Origin: Anastrepha obliqua | Lineage: Eukaryota; Arthropoda; Insecta; Diptera; Tephritidae | DNA: 64,000 bases | Assembly (NCBI RefSeq): GCF_027943255.1 | Contig: NC_072893.1 | Coordinates: 8,804,001-8,868,000, forward strand | Direction: 5' to 3' | Shown: positions 33,026 to 44,834 of the stretch, one piece after another | How positions within the stretch are numbered: position 1 is the stretch's first letter | Layout of the letters: each line of letters begins with the position of its first letter | Program-made: the position numbers and the translations under genes | Notes under the pieces: model-generated | Seen by the model: only the letters and a program-made list of their open reading frames with translations | Told to the model about the DNA's origin: nothing | Databases searched by the model: none

Positions 33026-33110
33026 CTTGACGGTTGAAGTCGCGCAAATCTTCATGAACTGGCAATAAGTCGCTGCCCGCCTAGTGAAGGTATACTTCAC
33101 GGTTGTTCCG
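33026..33110 (+). repeat. Second copy of an R1-like LINE 3' UTR piece
   Basis: TCTTCATGAACTGGCAATAAGTCGCTGCCC closely repeats the sequence left of the 385-bp element (near 32592-32625). Confidence 0.6.
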
Positions 33111-33129
33111 CGGTGTGAGGAAAATGGAG

Positions 33130-33370
33130 CTGGGGTGGGTTTTTAGTGGGAGAGCCGAAAGGTAAGTCTCACACTTTTCGGCTTTCAATGTTTTGTGCCA
33201 CCTCAACAAAAAGAAAAAAGCCTAGGCCAAGGAATACTTGGAGAAAGTCTATATTGCGCGAGCTAGCAAATGCCCCTACGTCACATAGGACGGCGCAATA
33301 TCAACGGCCCAAAACAGAGTCTTGTCGGAGCTCTATGCTCCTGAACTGAGTAAACAAATAAAAACAAAAC
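33130..33370 (+). pseudogene. LINE ORF2 3' terminus
   Basis: The plus strand reads KPRPRNTWRKSILREL then a Gln/Arg-rich part and, in another frame, QNRVLSELYAPELSKQ. This resembles the GRPRNTWRR ... ALCSTG tail of RTE/Jockey-like insect LINEs. Short and frameshifted. Confidence 0.5.
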
Positions 33371-35738
33371 TCATCCTAGTCTCTTTATGAATAAAATCAA
33401 ATTTCTGTTTATCTGAGAGTTGGTACAACAAAACTCCTGTGTACGCATAATCTCACCAAATTTATGCATCACCTCATTGCGTACAGCTGCCGCACGTCGA
33501 TTCCACAAAAATAGTTGCAACCTGAGTGGCGCCGTCTAGCCATTGGCAAGTTGATGCGTGTTTTTTAAACAAAAATAGATGAATATAAAAATTCTAAAAC
33601 ATGGTTTACAGTGAAGAAAAAAACAATATTTTTTAAATGCCCTTAATATTGTATTGATGTTGGCGATTTTTTTGGGAAAATGCTTTCACTTACAACAACA
33701 AATTCGCATTTTATTTATTTGTATACATTTATGCGCTTGAGCAAAATTGTTTCTCTGCAAAACGAACCAGAAGTTAATTACCACATTTTAGTCAAATAAA
33801 GCGGCGATTCAAAGGAAATTTCAATTTAGTGCATTTTGCATATAATTGAAAGGAAGTGGGAAATAAGCAAATAAATAGCGAAGCGTAAAATTTGAAAAGC
33901 GCTAAAAATAAATAAAAAAGCGAAATAAAATATGGCAATTATACATATTTCCTTTTCAATGTTGGTTCCAATGAAAAGCGGGAAGGTATATTGAAATGAA
34001 AAATGAAAAATAAAAAATAAGAAATAAAAAAGTATAAATGCCGGATTAACCAGGTGCAGCTGGAAGGACGCCATAGTAGGAACTGTGAAATATTACTGAA
34101 AAATAACTGTTTTTTTTGCTTTTGTTTTTTTCTTCTTGCCAGCACTCACCTTTGGGGTGAAAGCTTACCCGCACCCTCGCACCAGGGGCTGGTTTTAATA
34201 AATTCATATCTCAAATGGAAATTCACTTTTATGGTGCCGCAAAATTGGAATTGTGCGGTCGCTGGCCACCTTTGTGTAATCAAACACACATGCATACATA
34301 TGTGCATGTGTATGTGTGTGTGCATATGTGTTGAAAAAAAAACAATTGCAATTTTTATTATTGCCCTTTGACGAAAAAAGGAATGTAACAATGAAATCCA
34401 TATGCAGGCTGCAGCTGAAGGACAGCAAATACTTTTTAAATCGAATGCGGAAAATTTGAACCTCTTCTCAGTCTTCTTCTTCTTCTTTTTACTCAAGCGC
34501 CTTTTCGCAACTCTTTTCACACTTGACTTTGGACAGCTGAATGTGTGCGTGCGTGCGCAAGTTCAATATTTTTTATTTTATTTATTGAAATGTCAGAGCG
34601 TTAAAACAAAGGCGAGCTTAAAAGGTATAACAAAGGGAGAGATTATGACGGAGATTAAAACGCGGAGAGCAAAGGTATTGTTTTGTTGTAATAGAGTGCG
34701 AGTAAGAAGTGATAGTCGTTAGTAATTCGTGGGCAATTTCAGCAAACCGCTCGCTCTACACACAGACACACACAGCTACCTTCATGCTCACCACCTTCAT
34801 ATCCTCGTCTATGGAGTTGCGAGATGCCGAGATGTGAGATGCTATTTAATAAGTATTTTGTATGTAGTGATGTATGTGTATGATGTATGTACACACATGT
34901 GACAGCATTTTGTACAGTTCAATAGTCGCATATGTTTTAAAAATTTATGCTTTTTTAATAGCTGCCGAAGCGATGTTACAAGCGAAAATGGTTGGCTATG
35001 GTTTGGCCTTTCTGTGTAAGGTTCGCTCGATTTCGATTGGATTATATGCGGAAACCCGTTGAGCTGTGGTGCATACGTAGTGGAGATGTCTCGTCGTGTC
35101 TCTTCTTCTGCCTCTTTTGAGTTTGCAGCGAATATTTTACGCCATTAATTTTACACTTTACTTTGTGAGAGTAATAAATTTTTCAGCATTCATTTTATGA
35201 AATACCAAAACTGCAGGGCGGCAAAACGAGCACGGGAATGATTTCACAGGGCTTCACAGGCGATCAGAGGGCTTTTGAAATTGTCTTCCTGTGGCATTCT
35301 TTTTTTCAGAAAAATAATATGAGTGTTGTGGAATTTCGAACGTTATTCATTTCATATAGGAATATACAAGTGATTGCATTTGAGAACGGAGGTGCCTATG
35401 TATGCATGCACTTTTGCAGTCGTCGATTCGCGATGTAAAATGGAGATAATTTTTGTATTTAAATATTCATTTATACATCGAAGAGGAAATTGGAAAGGCA
35501 CGAATATGCATTTAAATTGAAAATCGGCAAAATGAGAGGTGTGGCAAAGGACTACGTACTCGCGCATGCATCCTGCATGTATTTATATTTATATATAGAA
35601 CATTGGCTTATATTTAAATCTTATATGAGCTTCTGTTTCTAAGTTTAAAGGAGCCAGTATAATTTCACACCCATTCGTATATGCTTAGCGCACCCTCAGT
35701 CAATCTCCCCATACAAAAGAACTGGCTCTAACTTATTA
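33371..35738. other. Non-coding spacer, possibly unique DNA
   Basis: No repeat or gene recognised over about 2.4 kb. A mixed CA/TG tract lies at 34285-34330. Open frames of up to 124 codons on both strands are low-complexity and lack family features. One of the few stretches in the window without obvious transposon sequence. Confidence 0.4.
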
Positions 35739-35740
35739 TA

Positions 35741-36999
35741 TTGGTAGTCGAAAAAGTCTTTTCGTATTTCTATTCAAATTCAACTCATTTTTTTTATATT
35801 TATAACGAACTTTATTAAACCAAATATGTATCATTTTGGTTCACCACCTTCTGCCATTTTTCTTCTAGAGACATTATTCCATCAGTGTAAAACGTTTGTG
35901 GTTTCTCGGCGAAAAACTGCGACAAGTAATTTTCACAGGCTTCTCTTGAAGCCAACTTTACTCAATTGCGGGAGTTCTGCATTGACCGAAACAAATGGTA
36001 GTCCGATGGTGCAAGGTCAGGGCTATATGGTGGATGCATCAAAACTTCCCAGCCAAGCTCTCCCAGTTTTTGCCGAGTCATCAAAGATGTGTGTGGCCTA
36101 GCGTTGTCCTGATGGAAGACGACGCCCTTCCTGCTGATCAGTTCTGGCCGTTTTTTTTCGATTGCTTGCTTCAATCTCATCAGTTGTTGACAGTAAAGTG
36201 TAGAATCAATCGTTCGAGCAGGCTGGAGCAGCTCATAGTGGATGATTCCTTTCCAATCCCACCAAAAACACAGTATAACCTTTCGAGACGTCAATCCTGG
36301 CTTTGCGACCATTTGTTGAGCTTCAACACCCTTGCATCATGATCTTTTTCGCTCATTATTGTCGTATTTGATCCACTTTTCATCTCCTGTTATCATTCGC
36401 TTCAGAATTGGTTCGATTTCATTTCGTTTCAGCAAAGAATCGCAATGTTAATGCGGTCCATTAAAGTTTTCACAGACAATTCATGTGGTACCCAAACATC
36501 GAGCTTCTTTTTATAACCAGCCTTTTTTAAATTGTTCAAACTCGTTTGATGATGAATGTTTAGTGCCTTGGCGATGTCATGGCAGGTTACGTGACGGTCC
36601 TGGTCAATCTTTTTCATAATTTCATCGACTTTTTCAACGATTGGTCGACCGGAGCGGGGTGCATCTTTCACATCGAAATTTCCAGAACGGAAGCGGGCGA
36701 ACTATTGTTGTGTTACACGAACTGATACAGCATCGTCTCCGTAAACTTCACAAATTTCATTGGAAGCTTGCATTCTTCCCTTTTTATACAAAAATTTCAA
36801 AATATAGCGAATTTCTTCATTATTTTCACTCATTTTTGAACAGCTATAACTTTTCTTCAACTTCTCCGAATTAAATTTTTTTTAAATTGCACCTTTCGAA
36901 CACTATATGATATGACAAAATGTGATTGGTATCACTGGAGATAGATGACTCCAACGACATCTATTGACAAAATACGAAAAGACTTTTTCGACTACCCAA
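35741..36999 (-). mobile_element. Full-length mariner copy, frameshifted transposase
   Basis: A 1,259-bp element with ends TTGGTAGTCGAAAAAGTC and GACTTTTTCGACTACCCAA, flanked by TA (35739-35740 and 37000-37001). The minus-strand transposase starts near ATG 36833. Blocks: KDAPRSGRPIVEKVDEI, DVWVPHELSVK (linker), FWWDWKGIIHYELLQPARTI, GVVFHQDNARPHTSL (second catalytic Asp), WEVLMHPPYSPDLAPSDYHL (third). The region of the first catalytic block and the C-terminus is frameshifted. This is the parent family of the deleted copy at 18736-20796. Confidence 0.92.
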
Positions 37000-37029
37000 T
37001 ATTTATATCAAGAACTTCCGTGATATACA

Positions 37030-37329
37030 GCCATGGTCATATAAATAGCACATTTAGACTTTGGAAACAAAGATTTGAATATGTTTTTAGATAACTATTT
37101 TTTATTGGGAAAAAAGCAAAATAAAAAATAAAAAACTTTTTTACTTCCACATTAAAACAAAAAAATGGTCAAGAAGAATTTCAGTTCTGATTTATTTTAC
37201 GAAAACGTTTCTTTTTTTTTTCTATTTCAATTTTTCTTTCTTTTTGAGTTTCAACAGTATTTAGAAGCCAATACCACCATATACATTTATTTAAAAAAAA
37301 ATTAGCTCTCGTTATTTAATTATATATAA
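37030..37329. other. Probable Tc1-like terminal relic
   Basis: TGGTCATATAAATAGCACAT at about 37033 resembles the TGGACACATAAATAGCACAT end at 39777. Low-complexity T-rich sequence follows. No transposase is present. It may be a cut-off element end bordering the Jockey LINE. Confidence 0.35.
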
Positions 37330-39766
37330 TATTTATTCATAAAATTGTGACACCATTTAATCTGCAGGTCAGTTGGTCGTTTGCGCTAAGCCTCCTCGTC
37401 TCGATTTCCTCTTTCAATGGATGTTGTCGAATTTCCCTGTTAGAATGTTCTAGTAGACGGTTTGTGTGTCTTAAGCTGTTGTTGCGTATTTCTTCATGGA
37501 CTGTTTTTACTTTAAGTTCTCGATGGATATTATCATTTAGTATATACCACTCTGCTTTTGATATTATATGGAGTATCTTATTTTGCGTTTGTTGTATAAT
37601 TTTTATATTTGTACTGCTCCCCAAAGCTCTGAGCCATATTTCCATATTGGTGTTATAATTACTTTGTATATTAGTATCTTATTTTCTAGTGAGAGCGTTG
37701 AATTTTTTCCCAAAAGCCAATGAAGTTGTTTAAACCTAGTCTTGATTTCGCGTCGTTTTTGTCTAATGTGTAACTTCCAGTTAAGTTTATTGTCTATAAT
37801 CATACCCATGTATTTTGCCCTTGTGTCGTGGTGGATTTGTTTATTCTTTATGAATATTGGATTGTAATGTTTTTTCTCTTGTTAAAGTATGTGACGTGAG
37901 CGGTTTTATCTTCGTTTATTTTGATTCCCCATTTCTCGAACCATTGAGTGGTGTTGTCAAATAATTCCTGAAGTTCATAAGCAGCCGTTCTTGGATCTTT
38001 GTCTGATGCCAGCAAGACAGTGTCGTCTGCAAATGTTGCTATTAGAGAATTCTTAGTTGCCGGTGTAGGGATATCAGCTGTGTGAAGAAGGTAAAGAAGT
38101 GGCCCAAGGACACTACCTTGCGGTACACCTGCTTCCATTGTTAGTATATCAGAATACTTATCTTCGAATTTTACATAAAATTGTCTTCCAGTTATATAAC
38201 TTTTCATTAATTCGTAGTTGTCTGTTGGTAAATATACTGTGCCAAAAGCTTTGGCTACGTCAAGATATACTGCTTCACAAGTTTGTTTTTTATCGATGTC
38301 TTCAAAAATTTTGTTTGTAACTCTGTGAACTTGTTGGATGGTGGAATGTTTTTGCCTGAATAGTGGCAAGGTATTATTTTGTCCTTTTGTATAATGGGAT
38401 CGATTCTGTCAAAAAGTAACTTTTCAAGTAGTAGACTTATAGGTCTGTACGAAGTTACTTGCGTAGGATCTTTGCATGGTTTTGGTATTGCGATAATTTA
38501 AGCAATTTTCCATACTTTTGGGAAATATTTCAAGTTCAAGATTTGATTGAGCAAGTTCCTTGTATAGATAAGCCCCTTCTCTGTGAGTTCTCTTAAAATT
38601 TTTCCAGTTATTAGGTCGTATCCTGGCGACTTCTTAGGATCAGTTCTCTTACATATGCATTGTTTTATTTCTTCTAATGTAACATTTTTTGGTTTGCATG
38701 GATCTTTTTTTGCGTGGGTCGGGAAAAGGTTTACATTAGGCGTATTGTTCGTAAAAGTACTTTTGAAGTGTTTTGCGAGAACTTCAGCCTTGTCAAGATT
38801 TGTTCTAGTCCAACTGCCATCAAACTTTCTGATAGGTGGTTACAAAAAAATTTTATTTTCGATTTTCTTTGTAGCTTTCCATAGTGAATAGTTTGTCGTT
38901 ATACCGGGTCCAAGTTTTTCGATGCGTCTCTTAAGTTTTATATTTTTATGGTCGAATAGCATTTGCTTGATTCCCTTTGTAGCTGCGTTTAGCTTGCTTT
39001 TGTCAAGTGGCAGCCTTGTTATTTGCTAGCGTTTACGTAAGCGGTTTTTTTTTCATTTTTTCTTGGATGTGTGCAGGTATCTTGTAGCTCGAGGAACTGA
39101 GCTTCTTGTGGAGTTGATTTCATAGTGGCGTTCATTATTGTGTGATTAAAATAGCTTAAGCTTATTTTATTGTTAAGATTACGGATGACTATTTCTCTAA
39201 ATGTATCCCAGTAGGTTTTTTTGTTATACCTATATGTTTCTATTCGAGGATTCCTTCGTATATGAGCTCTGATATATCATTATTATTGGGGAATGGTCAG
39301 ACGACAATTCAATTAACGATTTAATTGACATATCTTCGTGGTTAACGTTTTTGGTTATAAAAAAGTCGATCAGATCTGGACTTTTTTTTGGATCAGTTGG
39401 CCAGTATGTTGGGTCGCCACTACTTATGAACTTGCTGTTGTTCCTTTTTATGGCGTCCAGTAAATTACGTCCTTTGGAGTTCGTAAATCTTGAACCCCAA
39501 ATTGCATTTTTAGCATTATAATCCCCGCCAGCTATGTATCGTTTGCCAAGTGTTTTCAAAAAGTCGTAGTATTGTGGTATGGAATTTATGTACTTTGAGG
39601 GACAATATACAGCAGAGATTGTTAGTTTGCCGCCTTCATCTTCAATTTGGATCGATGTGGCTTGTATGTTTTCTTTTTCGTATTTTTCTAATTCAATGCA
39701 TTTAATGTCTTGCCTAATTATTAGCGCTGTGCCACCATGGGCTTTGTTGTCAGGGAAAACGTTGAT
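37330..39766 (-). mobile_element. Jockey-clade LINE, 5'-truncated in the endonuclease
   Basis: Minus strand, 5' to 3'. Endonuclease part: PDNKAHGGTALIIRQDIK, RYIAGGDYNAKNAIWGSRF, SGDPTYWPTD, PDLIDFFITK, ELSSDHSPIIM. A frameshifted linker follows. Reverse transcriptase: LFRQKHSTIQQVHRV, VYLDVAKAFGTVY, EAGVPQGSVLGPLLYLLHTA and IATFADDTVLLA (catalytic FADD intact), then the thumb GIKINEDKTAHVTYF. C-terminus: MGMIIDNKLNWKLHI, IIQQTQNKILHIISKAEWY. Several frameshifts. The Asp in DVAKAFG is retained but the usual AFDRV is changed to AFGTV. This copy is dead. Confidence 0.85.
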
Positions 39767-39776
39767 AACTCACGAA

Positions 39777-40646
39777 ACCTCCTGGACACATAAATAGCAC
39801 ATCCTAAAAAATTCCAAATAAAAGCAAAAATAGTAAACAAATCAGATGGTTAAGTAATAATATTGTTTTACCAGATTAGTATTTTGTACTATTTCCACCG
39901 TTTTTGATTGCTTCTTCAAGCCGTCGCTCCATACTTTCTACAAGCTTGTGACATCTCTCCTTTGGAATCGAGTACCAGCCTCCTCAACTGCGGCCCACAA
40001 ATCATTAAAATTTTTGTTAGCGATTTTGACCTTAACGTCATTCCACAAATTTTCTATTGGATTGAGATCAGGGCTCTGCGCCGGCCAATCCAGTACATTA
40101 ATTTCTTCTTTTCGGCGCCATTGCTTCACTGTCTTTGCAGTATGCTTTGGATCATTGTCCTACATAAATGTCCATTTTTAATGGCTTCATTTTATTCTAG
40201 AATATATCCAGATACTCCATTTTACCAATCACGCGAACAATCGGCCCAACACCATGTCAGGAAAAAGTTCCCCAAACCATGATGCTTCCGCCGTCGTGTT
40301 TAATCGTCTTTTTTGTGAACTTAGGATTTAGCGCTTGATTTTTTGGACGACGTACAATAGTTTTCCCATCTGGTCCCATGCTATTTATTTTGGTTTCGTC
40401 GGACCAAGGTACGTTTTTCCAAAATTGAATAGATCTGTCTTTGTGGGCTTTTGCAAAGGCAAGTCGGTGTTTGTCTATGTCTTTTTGAGAGTAGTGGTTT
40501 TTTTCTGCTTATGCGGCCAAACAGCTGGGATTCGTTAAGTCATCTTCCTACAAGCTTTCTGGTCACCTGTAGCCCAGGTTCTTGGTTTATTTCAAGCATT
40601 ATTTGCCGTGCCGACTAAAAGGATCTGCTTTGGTTTTGCGTTTTAT
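39777..40646 (-). pseudogene. Tc1-like (DD34E type) transposase, decayed
   Basis: The minus strand ends with [20 protein letters not shown], then [20 protein letters not shown] and [20 protein letters not shown], a textbook Tc1 C-terminal catalytic region (second Asp and the final Glu of NPIENLW). Upstream pieces KHDGGSIMVWG-like and HTRLAFAKAHK-like are present only as frameshifted matches. The low-coordinate end TGGACACATAAATAGCAC probably marks the element end. The other end is missing where the fragment at 40647 begins. Confidence 0.75.
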
Positions 40647-40970
40647 ACAGGGTTTGATTGAAAAGTAATGAGCCTAATTTTTTTAAGCAGTTTTATTAAA
40701 CCTTTTGGCTTATACAACTATTCTTCAAAATAGGACTCTTGAGCGTCAATACACTGCTCCTGCAACGGTCCTCCTTAAACTCATCCGCCAGAATCGCATT
40801 CAATTCGGCTGTCACAGTTTTTTGGATCGCCTCGATGGAGTCGGCTTTCTCTTCAGGCGCGGGAACAAGAAGAAGTCCGGAGGGGACAGGTCTGGGCTGT
40901 AGGGAGGGTGGGGAAGCACCGGAATAAACTAATTCTTCAAACATAATTTTACTACTCGCATTTTTTCTAA
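40647..40970 (-). pseudogene. mariner-type C-terminal fragment with one end
   Basis: Begins CAGGGTTTGATTGAAAAGTA after TA (40645-40646), a mariner-type end. The minus strand reads LKRKADSIEAIQKTVTAELN-like sequence (EKADSIEAIQKTVTAEL), AILADEFKE and CIDAQESYFEE, the C-terminal tail of a mariner-like transposase. The catalytic core is absent. Confidence 0.65.
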
Positions 40971-41254
40971 ATTTATAGAGATGTACCCAGTTGTATCAGA
41001 CAGGCAAGGTTTTCCTACCCAAACTTTTAACTTTGCAGAGTTCCAAGAAACTTTCATGGGTGCATCTCTAACGTATAAATAAATTGCGATACCCTCGATC
41101 CAGCGAGTTTTGAATGTTTTGCTCTATCTGTACCTCCACAATTGGCCGAAACAATTTCTTAAGCTGCGCTGGGTGTGTGTGTTTCGTTCCGATGGCAGGT
41201 CGGTGAGATCCTAAAAAATCTGTTTCTATCATAAAATTCTTATCATAAAATTAT

Positions 41255-41360
41255 CGTTGATGGCTCGGACACGCGCTTAGAATGCCACAACTCGAGAGGC
41301 AGTTGAATTACGCCCTGTTGGAGGCCGCAGAAGAGGACGCTAAGAAGAAGAAGAAGATCT
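41255..41360 (+). pseudogene. LINE C-terminal scrap
   Basis: The plus strand reads WLGHALRMPQLERQLNYALL then an Glu/Lys-rich run. WLGHxLRMP is typical of the C-terminus of RTE/R4-like LINEs. Confidence 0.45.
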
Positions 41361-41559
41361 TTACTTACATAAATAAGATATCTTACCTGTAGTAGTCTCC
41401 TGCATCGTAGTAAATAAAATTCATGTTTGGTTTTTTTTGTTCCTCTTGGATTGCATTTATTGTTTTTTTTTTCGTTAACTCTACACCAATTGTTACATTT
41501 TATAACAATTTAATAATATAATATTTGATAATTTGATAACATAACAAACCATATTAATT

Positions 41560-42380
41560 AAGAGTTTAAAACTTTTAATTTTTTTTTAATTTAATTTTTT
41601 AAACAAAGTTTATAAATTTTTGAACAAACTTTTACATTTTTTAAACAAATTTTTTAACAAAAATTTTTAACTTTTTACACAAATTTTTGTGAAAGCTCGA
41701 AGCTCTAATGCATTTTTTAAACAAAATTTTATTTTTTTACACAAATTTTTTAATATAAATTTTTGTGCACCTTTAAACAAATTTTTACATTTTTTAAACA
41801 GGTTTTTCAACAAAAAAAATTTTTTTTTTTTATAATAATTTTTGTGAAAGCTCGAAGCTCTAATGCATTTTTTAAACAAAATTTTAGTTTTTTACACAAA
41901 ATTTTTAATATAAATTTTTTGTGCAACTTTAAACAAATTTTAAATTTTTCAAACAAATTTTTTATACAAATTTTTGTTAAAGCTCTAATGCATTTCTTAA
42001 ACATAATTTTTAAATTTTTACACAAAATTTTTAAATATTTAATACAAATTTTTTGTGAAATTTCACTGCATGCAACTTTTAAAAATGTTCAAAAAGAATT
42101 AAAGAATTAAAAATGTGTTGACCATAATATTAAATTTTTTAAACAAAACTTTATATATTTTTGAACAAATTTTTACATTTTTCAAACAAATTTTTAATCT
42201 ACATTTTTTGTGTAACTTTAAACAAATTTTTAAATTTTTTAAACAAATTTTTTAACAAAAATTTTAAATTTTTTATGCAAATTTTTGTGAAAGCTCTAAG
42301 CTCTAATGCATTTTTTAAACAAAATTTTTACACAAAATTTTTAAATATTTAATACAAATTTTTTGTGAAATTTTACTGCT
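41560..42380. repeat. AT-rich tandem array with about 155-bp period
   Basis: The marker AGCTCTAATGCATTT occurs at about 41701, 41856, 41981 and 42299 within TTTTTTAAACAAATTTTT-type filler. The intervals of about 155, 125 and 318 bp fit an irregular tandem array. Apparent Phe/Lys/Asn-rich ORFs on both strands are artefacts. Confidence 0.75.
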
Positions 42381-42498
42381 GGAGTCTCATATAGCAGCTC
42401 ATTCACTTTGAGTACAATAAAATGTGAAGCAGGATTTTGGTGTTTTTTTTTTGCACATAAGAAAATACATAAGAATCATTACACGCTGACTTGTACTA

Positions 42499-42858
42499 AA
42501 GGGTGTTTAAATTTCAAGGGCCGTTGTTGAATGTGAACCACACCTAAATTTGAATCATGGAAAGATACACAATCGAGCAACGCGTTTAAGTTATTCAGGC
42601 TTATTATGAAAACGGGCGTTCAAACAAAATCAATTTTTGAAGAAAATCATCTTCAGTGATGAGGCACATTTTCACCTCAGTGGATTCGAAACAATGGCTG
42701 GTGCCGCCGAGGCTGCGGCGGCCATTTGGCAAATATTTTGTTCCATGCATAATTGAGCCATAGCAATATTATCATAATAAAGAGAAATGACAATAATTTC
42801 CTAAAAAAATTGTATTTTATTCAAAATCAACACCGGCCCTTGAAACTTAACCACCCTC
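42499..42858 (+). mobile_element. Small Tc1/mariner-type deletion derivative
   Basis: A 360-bp element with inverted ends AAGGGTGTTTAAATTTCAAG and CTTGAAACTTAACCACCCTC, flanked by TA (42497-42498 and 42859-42860). Inside are the N-terminus of a transposase (MERYTIEQRV, IQAYYENGRSN) and then KKIIFSDEAHFHLSGF, the first catalytic block, joined across a deletion. Non-autonomous. Confidence 0.85.
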
Positions 42859-42877
42859 TATTATATTACATTTATTG

Positions 42878-42880
<3 letters not shown>

Positions 42881-42914
<34 letters not shown>
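42881..42914. repeat. (GT)n microsatellite
   Basis: Seventeen consecutive GT dinucleotides. Confidence 0.97.
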
Positions 42915-42916
<2 letters not shown>

Positions 42917-43985
42917 AAGATTACTAGAGATTTTTCATAAAATGGGCTGATACCTTTTGCTGCTAGTATCCCTTGGTTCTGCATATTATCATTTTTTTTT
43001 TATTATTTTTTCTTTAACTCTTATTGGAGCGTAGGGCGTCTGTATTATTATTACTTATAAATAAGTTAAATTAAAAATAATAAAATTAATAAATATTAAA
43101 TAAAAAAAATTGTATTGTTCCTAGCGAGCGTTTCATGAGACATATTTTAAATAATTTTTATCTTAAGCTCTGAATCAGTTACATTCTTTTATTATGTTTT
43201 TTTGATATATTTCGATTAAAAACTGAACAAACATTAGCGCCAAATATGCGAAGCTGAATATCAAATGGTTTTGTTTCTTATTTTTAGTAATAATAATAAT
43301 AATATTAATAATATAGCATAAAATCTGCCGTAGCTATAAGTTAGCCTCTAAAATATGTATATGGCAATCTGGTGCAACATTTCACCACTTAGCTTTTACC
43401 CATACTAAAAGCTTCACTGAAAGCTCGATCTTTTAAGCCGTGCACACGAGAGGTGCGGTTAGAGCTGTATGTGTTGCTATGACTACTCGTATAAGGCGCA
43501 TAGCGCAAAGCTTGTTGTAAAATCCTATTATAAATTGCCACGCTTAAATGAGTAGCGCATAGCTGGTCCCTAAGTGTTGAAATGCGTTGCCAGCATATTT
43601 GCACATATTTTGTCATTGTAAGTTAAATTTTCGAATAGAGCTTAAATTTCAAAATTTTAATAAATACTGCATTGTACAAAAATCTTATAAACAGATTGAG
43701 TACATTAAAAAAAATACAATATTATTTACTGTTATTGCGATTTTTTCTTATGCATAGAATTATTAAAAATTACGTTTTTTTTTAATTCTGTAAAAAATAT
43801 ACATAGACCCATTTATACGGCCTCACCTTATCAATTTTCATTTGCTGTTCCCTAAGTTGATTTCTTTTTTGCTTGTAGTAAGCCTAAAGCCCATATATTT
43901 TCACTTCTAATGCCTCACAGTACGTCGTATACGAAAGCAATGCTGGACACGGCAATGACTGCTTCGTCCGTAATAATTATTGTAA
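42915..43985. other. Spacer, with a SINE-like scrap at about 42995-43040
   Basis: AT-rich non-coding sequence. CTCTTATTGGAGCGTAGGGC near 43019 resembles the tail of the SINE-like copy at 31240-31350. Short AAT/TAA repeats lie at 43050-43110 and 43290-43320. No gene. Confidence 0.4.
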
Positions 43986-44153
43986 CACATGGGCTGAAAA
44001 GTCCTGGGTCTAACACATAGATGACACTAGTTTTAAGGTTTTTTCATTTAGTGCTAACCTTAAAAATGGCAATTACGTTGATGAATAAAGCTAGTTTTGG
44101 AAAAAAACAAAAAATGTTTTCTTTGTTAAGCCCGGGACTTTTCAGCCCATGTG
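43986..44153. mobile_element. Short MITE with mariner-type ends
   Basis: Inverted ends CACATGGGCTGAAAAGTCC (43986) and GGACTTTTCAGCCCATGTG (to 44153) enclose about 130 bp without coding content. The end sequence matches the left end of the irritans-type mariner at 27607, so it is probably a deletion derivative of that family. The flanking TA duplication is not clean. Confidence 0.75.
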
Positions 44154-44834
44154 GTGTGTACATAATGTCAGCGTCGAGAGAAAGCGTACAGCATATATTG
44201 AAAAATTTTGACTATTTATTTTTTCATTTTCTAGTTTCAATTATTTTTTTATAAAACTATAGTTTATACTACAACAAAAGACATATAAAGCCAAATTTCA
44301 AACTTTGTACAAAATTTATAAAATTTCGTCGAATTTTCATCAAAATTTAAAAGTTTTTAAACAGAATTTCTAGAAAGATTTCGAGTATGCAATTTTGTAG
44401 CTCATTAAATTTTGTTAATTTTGCAATTTTTTCAATTTTCAAGAAGCTAAAACATTGCGTTGATTTATGACAATTTTTTCTGCTGACAATGTTGGGTGTT
44501 TTCCTACATATAAAAAATGCTCGAAATCAATTTTTTATATCTTCATCACTCTTGAAGGCATGAATAGCAATTTAATTTAATCAATCTAAACGTCGATTAA
44601 ATTTATCATTATTCACCGCCCTACTCACCACGCAAGTTACGTACCATCACTCCACCACCCTAGGCTGTGTTCGTAAATGCAACATGACGCGCAAACTACA
44701 ATTGCATAACAAACAGAACGTTCAGAAATGCCAATATGGCAGCAATGCAATAATCAAGCGTTCAAAAAGACAACAATTCTATCAGTTGTCACTCATAATT
44801 TCTATCAAAAAATTGTTTACTGCATTTAACTACG
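44154..44834. other. Spacer and presumed 5' leader of the next transposase gene
   Basis: Non-coding. A 32-bp sequence ending CATCACTCCACCACCCTA (44631-44662) recurs at 56249-56280 with one difference. Confidence 0.4.

Noticed and set aside
34054..34722. Overlapping open frames of about 105-124 codons on both strands.
   Set aside because: They include CA/TG and poly(T) tracts and show no protein family features.
41667..42352. Phe/Lys/Asn-rich open frames on both strands.
   Set aside because: Translation of the AT-rich tandem array.
43389..43616. 75-codon minus-strand open frame.
   Set aside because: Too short and without any recognised motif or context.
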